A stretch of DNA of 33,794 bases from positions 1 to 33,794 of the forward strand of contig CAJUKM010000010.1 in the NCBI GenBank assembly GCA_910587535.1, given 5' to 3'. Each line of letters opens with the position of its first letter. Positions within the stretch are counted from its first letter, which is position 1. A program made the translations under genes and the position numbers. Positions 8,791-17,728 of the stretch are shown here, one piece after another. Origin of the DNA: an uncultured Bacilli bacterium (GTDB lineage: Bacteria > Bacillota_I > Bacilli_A > RF39 > UBA660). The notes under the pieces were generated by a model. The model saw only the letters and a list, made by a program, of their open reading frames with translations. It did not search any database and was not told the origin of the DNA.

Positions 8791-11700
8791 TACTCTTCAC
8801 CATCCATTTCTTTTAAATCTTCGATTATCTCTTCTTCGCTGTCGAAGTCGTCATCGATCTCATCTTCATCGACAAAATCTTCTTCTGATTCTTCATATTC
8901 TTCTTCTAAGACTTCCTCTTCACTAGAGTTAGTGATATCAGAACCATTTTTCTTAGCTAATTTGCGTTCGTTTACTTCGTTCATCATTTCGAGTGTTTTA
9001 GCATCGATTTCATCTATGGAGATCGCATTCTCTTCTCTATCTTCGACGTCCTCTAATTCTTTCAAATCGTGAGCGACATCTTCTTTGTCTATGAACTGGA
9101 TATCGAGTCCTAAAGCTTGGAACTCTTTTATCATTACGCGGAATGCCTCTGGCATGCCAGCTTGACTTACGTTGTTTCCTTTTACAAGTGCTTCGTAAAC
9201 TTTGACACGTCCTACGACATCATCGGATTTAACCGTTAACATTTCCTGTAATACGTGAGCTGCACCGTAAGCATATAATGCCCAAACTTCCATCTCACCG
9301 AATCTTTGTCCACCAAACTGTGCTTTACCACCTAGAGGTTGTTGAGTGACTAAGCTGTAAGGCCCTGTCGAACGAGCGTGTAATTTATCATCGACCATGT
9401 GATGTAGTTTTAACATGTACATGACACCGACAGAAACTCTATTTTCAAACGGTTCACCTGTACGTCCATTTATGAGTGTAACCTTACCGTCCTCGTCCAT
9501 ATCGGCTTCTTTCATCAAGTCGAGTATTTCATCGACACTGGCACCATCGAATACTGGAGTAGCGGTATATATACCTAGCTTTTTAGCAGCCATTCCTAAG
9601 TGCAATTCCAAAAGTTGTCCTAGGTTCATACGAGATGGTACACCCATCGGATTTAACATGATATCTACTGGTCTTCCATCTGGCAAATAAGGCATGTCTT
9701 CTTCTGGTAATACTAGTGATACAACACCTTTATTTCCGTGACGTCCACTCATCTTATCTCCGACTTGGATCTTACGTTTTTGAACAATATAAACTCTTAC
9801 GATTTTAGATACACCAGCACCTAATTCGTCAGAATTTTCTTTAGTATAAACTTTAATATCGTGAACTATTCCGTAAGTACCATGAGGTACACGCAATGAA
9901 GTATCTCTAACTTCACGAGTCTTCTCGCCGAAAATCGCATGTAACAGTTTTTCCTCACTCGATAATTCTTGTACTCCTTTTGGAGTTACTTTACCGACCA
10001 AAATGTCGTTTTCTTTTACTTCAGTACCTATTTTGATGATACCGTTTTTATCTAGATTCTTTCTAGCTTCTTCGCTTACGTTAGGAATATCCCTAGTTAT
10101 CTCTTCAGGTCCTAGTTTAGTATCCCTACAATCTATTTCGTAATGTTGTAGGTGAATAGATGTGAAAGCATCATCTTTTACTAATCTCTCGTTTAAGATT
10201 ACCGCATCCTCATAGTTATAACCGTCGAAAGTCATGAATGCGACGACCATATTCTTACCGAGTGCTAACTCACCTTGATTTGTACTAGGTCCATCGGCAA
10301 TAACTTCTCCGCGAACTACCTTGTCGCCAGCTTTGACGATTGGGATTTGGTTTAGACAAGTTTCGTCGTTACTTCTTTCGAACTCTGTCAAGTAATAAGT
10401 ATCTTTTCCTTTAGCGTTCTTTATTACGATTTTCTTGGCGTCTGCGTATTCTACAACACCATCTGCTTTAGAAACTACAGAACTTCCAGAATATTTTGCT
10501 ACTGCTCCTTCGACACCAGTTCCGACGAATGGAGCTTCTGTTTTAAGAAGCGGAACAGCCTGACGTTGCATGTTTGAACCCATGAGGGCGCGTTTTGCAT
10601 CGTCGTGATCCAAGAAAGGTATCAAACTAGTAGTTAGAGATACGATTTGGCTAGGAGAAACGTCCATATAGTTGATCTTGTTAGGCGCCACTAAAAGATC
10701 GTCTCCATTAAATCTCGCGATTACCTCTTTACCGTTCAATCTATTTTCATCATCCACTTCAGATGTAGCTTGAGTTATATAGTAATCTGCTTCTTCATCG
10801 GCAGTCAAGTACTCTATTTCTTCTGTTACTTTGCCATCAACTACTTTTCTATATGGACTCATTATGAATCCGTATTCGTTAATTTTAGCATAACTGGCAA
10901 GAGATGCGATAAGTCCGATGTTAGCTCCTTCTGGAGATTCGATAGGACATATTCTTCCATAATGGCTTGGGTTTACGTCACGTACTTCCATACCAGCTCT
11001 ATCACGGGATAGTCCTCCTGGTCCTAGTGATGATAGACGTCTCTTGTCGGTCAATTCGGCAATAGGATTGATCTGATCCATGAATTTAGATAGCTGAGAA
11101 GAACCGAAGAATTCTTTTAAAGCTGCAGTAACTGGACGTATGTTTATCAAAGACTTAGGAGTAACGTTTTCTATCTCTTGAGTAGTCATGCGCTCTCTAA
11201 TAACTCTTTCCATACGAGCCATACCTACGCGGAATTGATTTTCGACTAATTCGCCGACTTGTCTTACACGTCTGTTACCCAAATGGTCGATTTCATCAGT
11301 AGTTCCGATTCCACTTAATAGATTTAAGTAATAACTTACTGCACCATATACATCGGAAATGGTAAGTCTCTTCTCATCTATAGATTGATCGTTACCGATT
11401 ATTTTAACTACTTTTTCTTCATTTTCTTTATCGAATACAGTTACTACTTGAATGATATTAAATCTATCCAACTCTTCGTTTATAGTAACTTCTTTTTGTC
11501 CATATCCATTTTTGAAAACTTCTTTTAAAGAGTTTTGAATCTCTTTAGTAACCAAAGTTCCCTTTTCGGCTATTACTTTGCCGGCTGCATCTTTGATAGT
11601 CTCAGCCAACTTACAATTCAAAAGTCTGTCTAAGGCGTTTAATTTCTTATTATATTTATAACGTCCAACTTTCGCTAAATCGTATCTGAATCTGTCGAAA

Positions 11701-12476
11701 AATTGTGTTGCAAGTTGGTTCTTCGCAGATTCCAAAGTAGCAGGCTCTCCAGGTCTCAATTTCTCATATATTTCGATAAGTGCCTCATCAGTATTCTTAG
11801 TCGAATCCTTTTCAAAAGTATTCTCTAAAAATTGATTCTCGCCGAAAACAGAAACTATATCTTCGTCGTTTGATAGACCTATAGCACGCAAGAAAGTTGT
11901 AAGAGGAACTTTTCTTGTTCTGTCTATTCTTATATATAGAACATCCCTAGCATCCTGTTCAAACTCCAACCAAGTACCTTTATTAGGAATAACTTGACCT
12001 GAAATTACTGGTCGACCATTCTTATCTATTTCACGGCTGAAATAGATAGACGGACTACGCACTAATTGAGATTGTATTACTCTCTCGACACCGTTTATGA
12101 TGAAAGTTCCAGATTCGGTCATCAAAGGCATGTCGCCTAAGAATATCTCTTGTTCTTTTGCTTCTCCTGTCTCGTTTAAGAAAACTCTAGCTTGGACTTT
12201 TAAAGGCGCACTAAAAGTAACTGCCCTCTCCTTAGTTTCCTTTACTGAATATCTAGGCTCGTCGAATGAATAATCGCCGAACTCGAGTGATATATTTCCA
12301 GTAAACGACTCAACTGGGAATAAATCCTCGAATGTCTCCTTGATACCAACTTCTAAGAATTCCTCATAGGATTTCTTCTGTACCTCTAATAAGTTTGATA
12401 ATTCTAAGTTGTTTTTTGTTTTAGAGAAAGTCACTCTTTCTCTATGGTCTCCAAATTTTTGTTTTTTGTATGCCAC
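8790..12476 (-). CDS. rpoB: DNA-directed RNA polymerase beta subunit
   Basis: Beta subunit, 1228 residues from the GTG at 12476. The open frame continues upstream to a TTG at 12617, but that 47-residue extension (hydrophobic, aromatic) is unlike RpoB, and a strong promoter lies inside it. The GTG before AYKKQKFGDH is preceded eight bases upstream by AGGGGTGA and gives the usual RpoB N-terminus. Typical blocks follow, including the rifampicin region, GPGGLSRDRAG, HYGRICPIESPEG and GDKMSGRHGNKG. Codons equivalent to E. coli 513 (AAA, Lys; 11087-11085) and 526 (GAC, Asp; 11048-11046) are altered, predicting rifampicin resistance. The C-terminus is a long Glu/Asp tail. The gene upstream is not rplL but an unrelated unit, so rpoBC is transcribed on its own. 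Confidence 0.97.
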   Translation of the reverse strand: MAYKKQKFGDHRERVTFSKTKNNLELSNLLEVQKKSYEEFLEVGIKETFEDLFPVESFTGNISLEFGDYSFDEPRYSVKETKERAVTFSAPLKVQARVFLNETGEAKEQEIFLGDMPLMTESGTFIINGVERVIQSQLVRSPSIYFSREIDKNGRPVISGQVIPNKGTWLEFEQDARDVLYIRIDRTRKVPLTTFLRAIGLSNDEDIVSVFGENQFLENTFEKDSTKNTDEALIEIYEKLRPGEPATLESAKNQLATQFFDRFRYDLAKVGRYKYNKKLNALDRLLNCKLAETIKDAAGKVIAEKGTLVTKEIQNSLKEVFKNGYGQKEVTINEELDRFNIIQVVTVFDKENEEKVVKIIGNDQSIDEKRLTISDVYGAVSYYLNLLSGIGTTDEIDHLGNRRVRQVGELVENQFRVGMARMERVIRERMTTQEIENVTPKSLINIRPVTAALKEFFGSSQLSKFMDQINPIAELTDKRRLSSLGPGGLSRDRAGMEVRDVNPSHYGRICPIESPEGANIGLIASLASYAKINEYGFIMSPYRKVVDGKVTEEIEYLTADEEADYYITQATSEVDDENRLNGKEVIARFNGDDLLVAPNKINYMDVSPSQIVSLTTSLIPFLDHDDAKRALMGSNMQRQAVPLLKTEAPFVGTGVEGAVAKYSGSSVVSKADGVVEYADAKKIVIKNAKGKDTYYLTEFERSNDETCLNQIPIVKAGDKVVRGEVIADGPSTNQGELALGKNMVVAFMTFDGYNYEDAVILNERLVKDDAFTSIHLQHYEIDCRDTKLGPEEITRDIPNVSEEARKNLDKNGIIKIGTEVKENDILVGKVTPKGVQELSSEEKLLHAIFGEKTREVRDTSLRVPHGTYGIVHDIKVYTKENSDELGAGVSKIVRVYIVQKRKIQVGDKMSGRHGNKGVVSLVLPEEDMPYLPDGRPVDIMLNPMGVPSRMNLGQLLELHLGMAAKKLGIYTATPVFDGASVDEILDLMKEADMDEDGKVTLINGRTGEPFENRVSVGVMYMLKLHHMVDDKLHARSTGPYSLVTQQPLGGKAQFGGQRFGEMEVWALYAYGAAHVLQEMLTVKSDDVVGRVKVYEALVKGNNVSQAGMPEAFRVMIKEFQALGLDIQFIDKEDVAHDLKELEDVEDREENAISIDEIDAKTLEMMNEVNERKLAKKNGSDITNSSEEEVLEEEYEESEEDFVDEDEIDDDFDSEEEIIEDLKEMDGEE

Positions 12477-12552
12477 GTGTTTCTTCACCCCTATGCGATA
12501 TTTTTTGGGCGGAAATTTCTTATACTTAAAAAAGATATGCCACCAATTTACA

Positions 12553-12581
12553 ATTTTACTAGCATATCCAACAAATGTCAA
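12553..12581 (-). promoter_or_regulatory. rpoB proximal promoter P2
   Basis: Minus strand: TTGACA (12581-12576), 17-base spacer, TAAAAT (12558-12553). The predicted start near 12546 gives a leader of about 70 bases to the GTG at 12476. Confidence 0.75.
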
Positions 12582-12668
12582 TAAAAAATAGTTAAAGGGT
12601 GCAAAAAAACAACTCAAAGAGTACTACAAATCTCGAGTAATTTTTGTCACCTACATTTCTACGTCCTA

Positions 12669-12698
12669 AATATACCACAAAACGTAGATTGTTGTCAA
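12669..12698 (-). promoter_or_regulatory. rpoB distal promoter P1
   Basis: Minus strand: TTGACA (12698-12693), 18-base spacer, TATATT (12674-12669). It would give a leader of nearly 200 bases. The 259-base region 12477-12735 holds P1, P2 and the terminator at 12721-12748; I see no attenuator or ribosomal-protein binding structure in it. Confidence 0.65.
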
Positions 12699-12720
12699 AT
12701 ATATTCCATTTGTGACAACT

Positions 12721-12748
12721 AAAAAGCAGATTTTTTTATATCTGCTTT
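12721..12748 (-). terminator. Intrinsic terminator of the 494-residue gene, stop codon in the loop
   Basis: Minus strand: AAAGCAGAT (12748-12740) pairs with ATCTGCTTT (12731-12723) around an A-rich loop that contains the TAA stop (12738-12736). The free T-tail is short unless the outer A-T pairs are open. Confidence 0.65.
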
Positions 12749-14220
12749 GCTGGACCCATACTCGTATCGTCTTCTTCTAATATACTGTCTTCTCCACTGG
12801 CACTAAGTGTCTCGGCAAAAGTCACTATAGTAGATAAATCATTATTTAATTTTGTGCTATCTATATAGTCGCTTATTTTTTTATTTATGACATTTTCTAT
12901 AGCTGCTAACGCTTGTGTAGCCTCTATTTTTGAAGGAGTGATACCTACGTCGTTTTGAACTCCATCACTCAATGATCTCTTTACATAATCAGTGGCTATT
13001 TTGAGTAGTTCATTAATCTCAGTTTCATATCCATCATAAGGAAAAGTCAATATCCGCTTCATCGTGTTAAATATGTCGTTTAAGACCACATCATCGAATT
13101 TAGCATTTTGTGGCATCCCTAAAAATTTTATACGGTCATCTATACTCATAAAAAGAGAGTCACTAATACTATTATCTTTAGATTTTAATACAAATTCGAG
13201 CGCAATCAGTCTTCTTAAAAAAGCAAACTTATCGATTTTTGTTTCACCAGACAACTCAGCTCTTTTGGCACCTGCATAATCGTGTATTAAGCGATTTAAT
13301 TCTATAATACAACTAGAATATTCTTTTTCTTCCTTATTTTTAATAAATTCAAATAGTTTTCTAAGACTATCCAAAAAAACATCTCTATCTTGTTCGTTTT
13401 GTAATAAGATCTCTTCACCACAATTTAAAGACTTCTCGATATAAGATTTCAATTCCTCATATATTTTTTCCATATCTTTTCTTATCAATTTTCTAGGAAT
13501 TGGTGATATAGATAAAAGTCCCACTGGTGTACAGACTCCAATAGTAATTAATCCTAGCTTTACAAAGAACCATGTGTTAAGAGCAACTCCCTCTATGATA
13601 CCAAACACAATCATAATTAAACTCATTACATCGCCTAAAAAAGCGACATTACCATTTATAATAAACCGATTCAAAAAATCTCTCTTCCAAAAACGTTTAG
13701 CCTCTACATCTAAACTATCTAAAAAAGCTACGATATGTTCTTTATTATCTTTTACAAATTCATATAGATGAGTAAGATATTCACCATCACCTTTCGCTTT
13801 ACCGGTTTTAACATAACTGGCGATAGTTTTTCTAAAAGCCTCTCTTTGATCACAAATTCTCATCTGCTCTTCGACATTTCTTTTAGTTTCTTCGCGTACT
13901 TCATCAAATCTGCTTTTTAAACTGTTTAGACCGGCCAAAAATTCTGGATCAGCAAAAAGTTCATAACTAAAAGTTAAAGTAATTCTATCTTCTTCATAAT
14001 CGTCTCCATCTACATACAAACACTCTAATTCGACATTACCATTTTTTACTTCAAAATTTGTTATGCTTTTCTTTGCGTCGATTGCGCACTTCAATTCTTC
14101 AAAAAAATCTTTACGATCCATTGCCCTTAAAAGTTCAAAATTTTGACTTCCATCATTTTCATATATATAAATCATAGAATTATCTGATTCATGTTTTAAT
14201 ATAATATATTCTTCATCCAT
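12736..14220 (-). CDS. Unrecognised membrane-hairpin protein, paralog of the 465-residue protein
   Basis: Not a family I recognise; 494 residues. N-terminal beta-rich domain (1-105), charged helices (105-190), two closely spaced membrane segments (about 191-212 and 216-238) forming a hairpin, then a helical C-terminal domain (250-480). The C-terminal block LTFPYDGYETEINELLKIA (391-409) matches its paralog at 3600-4997, which lacks the membrane hairpin. Both long ends are probably cytosolic, judged by the basic residues around the hairpin (KRFWKR before, RKLIRK after). The ATG has GGGGAG about seven bases upstream and its own promoter. It sits directly upstream of rpoB but has its own terminator. 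Function unknown. Confidence 0.8.
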   Translation of the reverse strand: MDEEYIILKHESDNSMIYIYENDGSQNFELLRAMDRKDFFEELKCAIDAKKSITNFEVKNGNVELECLYVDGDDYEEDRITLTFSYELFADPEFLAGLNSLKSRFDEVREETKRNVEEQMRICDQREAFRKTIASYVKTGKAKGDGEYLTHLYEFVKDNKEHIVAFLDSLDVEAKRFWKRDFLNRFIINGNVAFLGDVMSLIMIVFGIIEGVALNTWFFVKLGLITIGVCTPVGLLSISPIPRKLIRKDMEKIYEELKSYIEKSLNCGEEILLQNEQDRDVFLDSLRKLFEFIKNKEEKEYSSCIIELNRLIHDYAGAKRAELSGETKIDKFAFLRRLIALEFVLKSKDNSISDSLFMSIDDRIKFLGMPQNAKFDDVVLNDIFNTMKRILTFPYDGYETEINELLKIATDYVKRSLSDGVQNDVGITPSKIEATQALAAIENVINKKISDYIDSTKLNNDLSTIVTFAETLSASGEDSILEEDDTSMGPAKQI

Positions 14221-14248
14221 ATAATATCTCCCCTAAAATTTGAAAACT

Positions 14249-14276
14249 ATTATATTCAAAAATTTTTATAAGTCAA
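14249..14276 (-). promoter_or_regulatory. Promoter of the 494-residue gene, fused to the preceding terminator
   Basis: Minus strand: TTGACT (14276-14271), 16-base spacer, TATAAT (14254-14249). The -35 begins one base after the T-tract of the upstream terminator. Confidence 0.75.
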
Positions 14277-14315
14277 GAAAAAAACACTAGCGTACTTGTT
14301 TAAAGCGCTAATGTT
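14277..14315 (-). terminator. Intrinsic terminator of the 513-residue gene, stop codon in the loop
   Basis: Minus strand: AACATTAGCG (14315-14306) pairs with CGCTAGTGTT (14292-14283), ten pairs with one G-T, around a 13-base loop that contains the TAA stop (14302-14300), followed by a seven-base T-tract. Confidence 0.85.
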
Positions 14316-15841
14316 ATTTCTTTACCTCTAAATTTATATTTTACGTTCAAAGTTGAAAGCTCTTTTAAAATAGTTAAGATTACAACTATATCGCGTCTTT
14401 CAACTTCTCCTTCATCTAGTATAATCGAGAGACATTTTGCTTTAACAATAGATAGTCCATAATTTTGAATATATGAAATCCAATCTGAAATACAATTCTC
14501 TAGTTCCAAGAAAAATGCCATTTTACTATTTTCATCTTCGAATTGTACCTCTGTTATCATGTCTTTTACAAAAGACGAAATCGGTCCGTTAGTACTAATA
14601 TTCTCGTCGTCTATAAGATTAAAAGCGTTTTCTAGATCCCTTATTATTATATTAGTATCTAAAAAATCTGGTACGAGACTATTTACAGATTCCAAAATAC
14701 ATTCAAACCCTCTACGAAAATTGTTTCTCATATTCTCGGGTTTAGGGAAACTTTTCTTATACATTTCTATACTTTCAAAAATTACGCATCCGTTAAATAT
14801 GGGCAATTCGTTAAGTCTTACTTTTACATTTTCTAAATAATTGATTATATCGAATTGAATTTCTTCTAATCTCATCTCTAAAGAAACTTCTAAATTGCTG
14901 CTAAATCTTTTAAGAATTTGTTTAACACGCTTAATATCTAACGCTAAAGGAGTGTTACTCTGCCCTTTTAATTCAGCTATTACCTCGTCATAAGAACGCT
15001 TTAAATCGTTTTGAAATTTTTCTAGATCCCTGATAGAGGCACAATAATCTTTAGCTAAAATATAAAGTTTATCCAAAAGTTTTAAAAAGACTTTTTTGCT
15101 CGTATCATTCTCTTTAGCCATTTTTATCATTTGCTTCATTTGATCCAAAAAGGCAGTATTCCTATATTTATTCGCAACTTTTATTATATATTTTGCTTTA
15201 TCTAAACTGGTTTTAGGATTTTCTAAGATATCAAAATCGAATTCAGTAGAAGAATCGAAGTCGATTAAGATACTCATAAATTCTAAAAACAAATTAAAAT
15301 CGCTAAAAATACGATTTGGTTTTATATCAAAAAGTATATTAATAAGTCGCGAATGTAAAAAGATACTATTAGAAGAAAAGCTTTTTAATATATCAGTTAA
15401 CTTAGTCGAATCGATTCTGCTGAGCTCTTGAGGACCGACTTTGGCGAAATTATATCTAGTAAAAGCATCTTTCACATTAGATAAAACGACTTTTCTTTTT
15501 TGTTCACTTAAAAGAGGTAAAACTCTCGCAATGATATTTAAAACTCTAATAGTTTCTGAGTCAGCACAATCAGGAATCTGCACTTCTGAGTCATTAAAAT
15601 AATCAAAAACATATTCCTCTTGATAAACTAAGGCTTCAGGAACCATTTTAAAAAGTTTATTATACTCTGCAAACTCTAAAACTGGCCCTTTTATCGTAAT
15701 CTTTTTTACGTCTGCTAATTCGGAAGCAGAAAATTTTTGTCTGATAGTTTCTAAAACAGTGCCGTTATTATTGTGTATTAATACCTCCAAAGTTTTACCA
15801 CTATCATCAAACTTTTTTTCACATTTTTCTAAATTTTTCAT
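14300..15841 (-). CDS. Unrecognised, mostly helical cytosolic protein
   Basis: No family recognised; 513 residues, no signal peptide or membrane segment. The first ~90 residues look mixed alpha/beta (VLIHNNNGTVLETIRQ near the start); the remainder is long amphipathic helices, Lys/Glu/Leu-rich, with possible coiled-coil stretches around 250-340. The N-domain has a faint resemblance in length and pattern to those of the two rpoBC-flanking paralogs, but I cannot align the C-terminal halves. The ATG follows AAGGTGA by about six bases. The promoter overlaps the 3' end of the preceding cyclo-ligase gene, and a terminator follows, so it is probably monocistronic. Confidence 0.7.
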   Translation of the reverse strand: MKNLEKCEKKFDDSGKTLEVLIHNNNGTVLETIRQKFSASELADVKKITIKGPVLEFAEYNKLFKMVPEALVYQEEYVFDYFNDSEVQIPDCADSETIRVLNIIARVLPLLSEQKRKVVLSNVKDAFTRYNFAKVGPQELSRIDSTKLTDILKSFSSNSIFLHSRLINILFDIKPNRIFSDFNLFLEFMSILIDFDSSTEFDFDILENPKTSLDKAKYIIKVANKYRNTAFLDQMKQMIKMAKENDTSKKVFLKLLDKLYILAKDYCASIRDLEKFQNDLKRSYDEVIAELKGQSNTPLALDIKRVKQILKRFSSNLEVSLEMRLEEIQFDIINYLENVKVRLNELPIFNGCVIFESIEMYKKSFPKPENMRNNFRRGFECILESVNSLVPDFLDTNIIIRDLENAFNLIDDENISTNGPISSFVKDMITEVQFEDENSKMAFFLELENCISDWISYIQNYGLSIVKAKCLSIILDEGEVERRDIVVILTILKELSTLNVKYKFRGKEITLAL

Positions 15842-15871
15842 CTAAGTCACCTTCATCAATTTAATGTGTAC

Positions 15872-15898
15872 TTTATAACATATAATTCTATTTGTCAA
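15872..15898 (-). promoter_or_regulatory. Promoter of the 513-residue gene
   Basis: Minus strand: TTGACA (15898-15893) lies within the last codons of the cyclo-ligase gene; TATAAA (15877-15872) follows after a short 15-base spacer and is preceded by TGT (extended -10), which may compensate. Confidence 0.55.
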
Positions 15899-16463
15899 AC
15901 CGTGATATGCCGATATCTGTAATAATATAGTCTATTTTTTTATCATACTCTTCACGAGGCAATTCATCTATTAAGAGTTCTTCATAACAAAATCCTACAC
16001 TTTTAATATCATTATTTGCTAAAAATCTGTCGTAGTATCCTCTGCCATACCCCAACCTATACCCTTTTCTATCATAGACAATACCGGGAACTATAGAGAT
16101 AGCAGTATCAAATCTTTCTACTTTTTGCATATTTTTATGAGGTTCCTTTATTCCACATGGACCATCTACTAACTTGGATAAATCATCGACATAACAAAAT
16201 TCCATATTCCCTCTATCATCAAGGCATCTAGGAAGTGCTAATCTTTTGTTGTCCTCTAATACTCTATCTAATATCGGTAGTATATCTATTTCATTTTTTA
16301 AAGGATAATAGCCTAGAATCGTGCCGGATTCTTTATATTCAGAAGATTCTAAAAAAAATTTGCACATTTTATCATCTTTAAATCGCCTACCCTCAACTTG
16401 AGTTCTTTTTAATTTATAATTTTTTCTAAGTTCACTTTTCATAATATATTTAATACCAATCAT
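15888..16463 (-). CDS. 5-formyltetrahydrofolate cyclo-ligase
   Basis: ATP-dependent enzyme converting 5-formyl-THF to 5,10-methenyl-THF, keeping the one-carbon folate pool in use. The family signature RLGYGRGYYDRFL is near residues 145-157, preceded by SIVPGIVYDRKGYRLG; the N-terminal basic helix (SELRKNYKLKR) is typical. From the first ATG it has 191 residues. A second in-frame ATG at 16442 (MKSELRK) fits the family N-terminus better, but neither start has a strong ribosome-binding site; the first has only a weak AAAGAG. It lies 24 bases after the MFS transporter gene and is probably co-transcribed with it. Confidence 0.93.
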   Translation of the reverse strand: MIGIKYIMKSELRKNYKLKRTQVEGRRFKDDKMCKFFLESSEYKESGTILGYYPLKNEIDILPILDRVLEDNKRLALPRCLDDRGNMEFCYVDDLSKLVDGPCGIKEPHKNMQKVERFDTAISIVPGIVYDRKGYRLGYGRGYYDRFLANNDIKSVGFCYEELLIDELPREEYDKKIDYIITDIGISRFDK

Positions 16464-16487
16464 ATAACTCTTTGAATAAGAAAAGTA

Positions 16488-17660
16488 CTAATAACTAGTA
16501 CTAAGTTTTCCCAAAATTATACCTTCTATCAATATTGCAAAAGCCGAAAGTATTAAAATGTAACTTATATTCTCCATGCCCCAAAATAAACAAACTAGTA
16601 AAAGAACGACTTGCCCTATAGATCTCGATATAGAAAAGACGATGTCTCTTATACAATAAAATTCGGCTTTATAGGTTGTCTTAATCTCTTCACAATTACT
16701 CAAATTGACAGTTACATTGTCATCTATTAATTCGAAAAACTTTACTAGAGAATTTCTAATTAGAAGATATACTATTAGAACGATCATCACAGGATTGAAA
16801 GAAAATACGAAAAGAATTATAAAGAATAAGACACCCGTTACATACGATATGGTTTGAAAAGACTTCTTTTTAATTTTGCTAGCAAAGAGAAAAGCCGCTA
16901 CTAGACCCAAAAAAGCACATAAGCTATCTACATATCCTAGAGTTAAATTTGTCTTAAAATTGTTTATTTTAGATAAAGTTACTATCGTTCCCATTACTCC
17001 ACTAGAATAAGTAAAGCCTGACAAAAAAGGAATTATTAGAGCCCAACGAACATCTTTATTCTCTCTTATCAATTTTCTAAAACTTCCAAAATCGAACTTT
17101 TGGTCTTTAAATTCTCGATCTTTTATCCAAAACGATACGATAAACATTACAATAAACAATAAAAAAATTACCTTTCCTATTTGAACATAGGTAAAATGAG
17201 ATAAAAATATTCCGAGTCCTAGAGGTATTAAAATCCCTACACTTCTATTTATGACATTCATCATGCCTTCATATTTTTGCCTATCGCCGTTATCGATTTT
17301 TTCCGAACTCAATATATTGCGGGGAAAATGAAAGAATCCACCAGCTATCCCACGGACAACTCCCACTAAAAGTACATAATCTATTATGTGTTCTTTCAAA
17401 ACCATGATAAGTGCGACGAAAATCGCTTGCAGAGAAATACCTATTCTAAAATAAGGAACTTTTATATTCTTCTTCATCGCATTTCTTATGAGAAAAAAAG
17501 AAAAACCTTGCACTAAATAAAAAGTTAAATAATATTTTGCCAGTGGTAATACTTCATAATTTGCAACAGTAAAAAAATATAGTACGAAGAAAGTATCAAA
17601 ATAGACATCTATTACATTTTTTAAAATACTTATCGTAAACATCGAACTTTTTTCGCTCAT
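16488..17660 (-). CDS. MFS-type transporter
   Basis: Hydrophobic 390-residue protein with about 11-12 membrane segments and short charged loops, consistent with the major facilitator superfamily. The cytosolic loop after the middle segments carries KDREFKDQKF. The substrate cannot be told from sequence; folate transport is only a guess from the downstream cyclo-ligase. The ATG at 17660 has AAAGGA about 12 bases upstream, a long spacing. A minus-strand promoter lies at 17700-17728, back to back with the sRNA promoter on the other strand. Confidence 0.85.
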   Translation of the reverse strand: MSEKSSMFTISILKNVIDVYFDTFFVLYFFTVANYEVLPLAKYYLTFYLVQGFSFFLIRNAMKKNIKVPYFRIGISLQAIFVALIMVLKEHIIDYVLLVGVVRGIAGGFFHFPRNILSSEKIDNGDRQKYEGMMNVINRSVGILIPLGLGIFLSHFTYVQIGKVIFLLFIVMFIVSFWIKDREFKDQKFDFGSFRKLIRENKDVRWALIIPFLSGFTYSSGVMGTIVTLSKINNFKTNLTLGYVDSLCAFLGLVAAFLFASKIKKKSFQTISYVTGVLFFIILFVFSFNPVMIVLIVYLLIRNSLVKFFELIDDNVTVNLSNCEEIKTTYKAEFYCIRDIVFSISRSIGQVVLLLVCLFWGMENISYILILSAFAILIEGIILGKLSTSY

Positions 17661-17699
17661 ATAAACTACACTATCCTTTGGTTTCTCTACCCTAAACTA

Positions 17700-17728
17700 T
17701 ATATAAAGAATAGCACAAACTAAAGCAA
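17700..17728 (-). promoter_or_regulatory. Promoter of the MFS transporter / cyclo-ligase operon
   Basis: Minus strand: TTGCTT (17728-17723), 17-base spacer, TATATA (17705-17700). Confidence 0.55.

Noticed and set aside
12477..12617. 47-residue N-terminal extension of RpoB from a TTG codon
   Set aside because: Unlike any RpoB N-terminus, lacks a ribosome-binding site, and contains the P2 promoter; the GTG at 12476 has AGGGGTGA and the normal N-terminus.
12477..12735. A ribosomal-protein or attenuator leader before rpoB
   Set aside because: Apart from the upstream gene's terminator I found no stable alternative hairpins or a second terminator in the leader.
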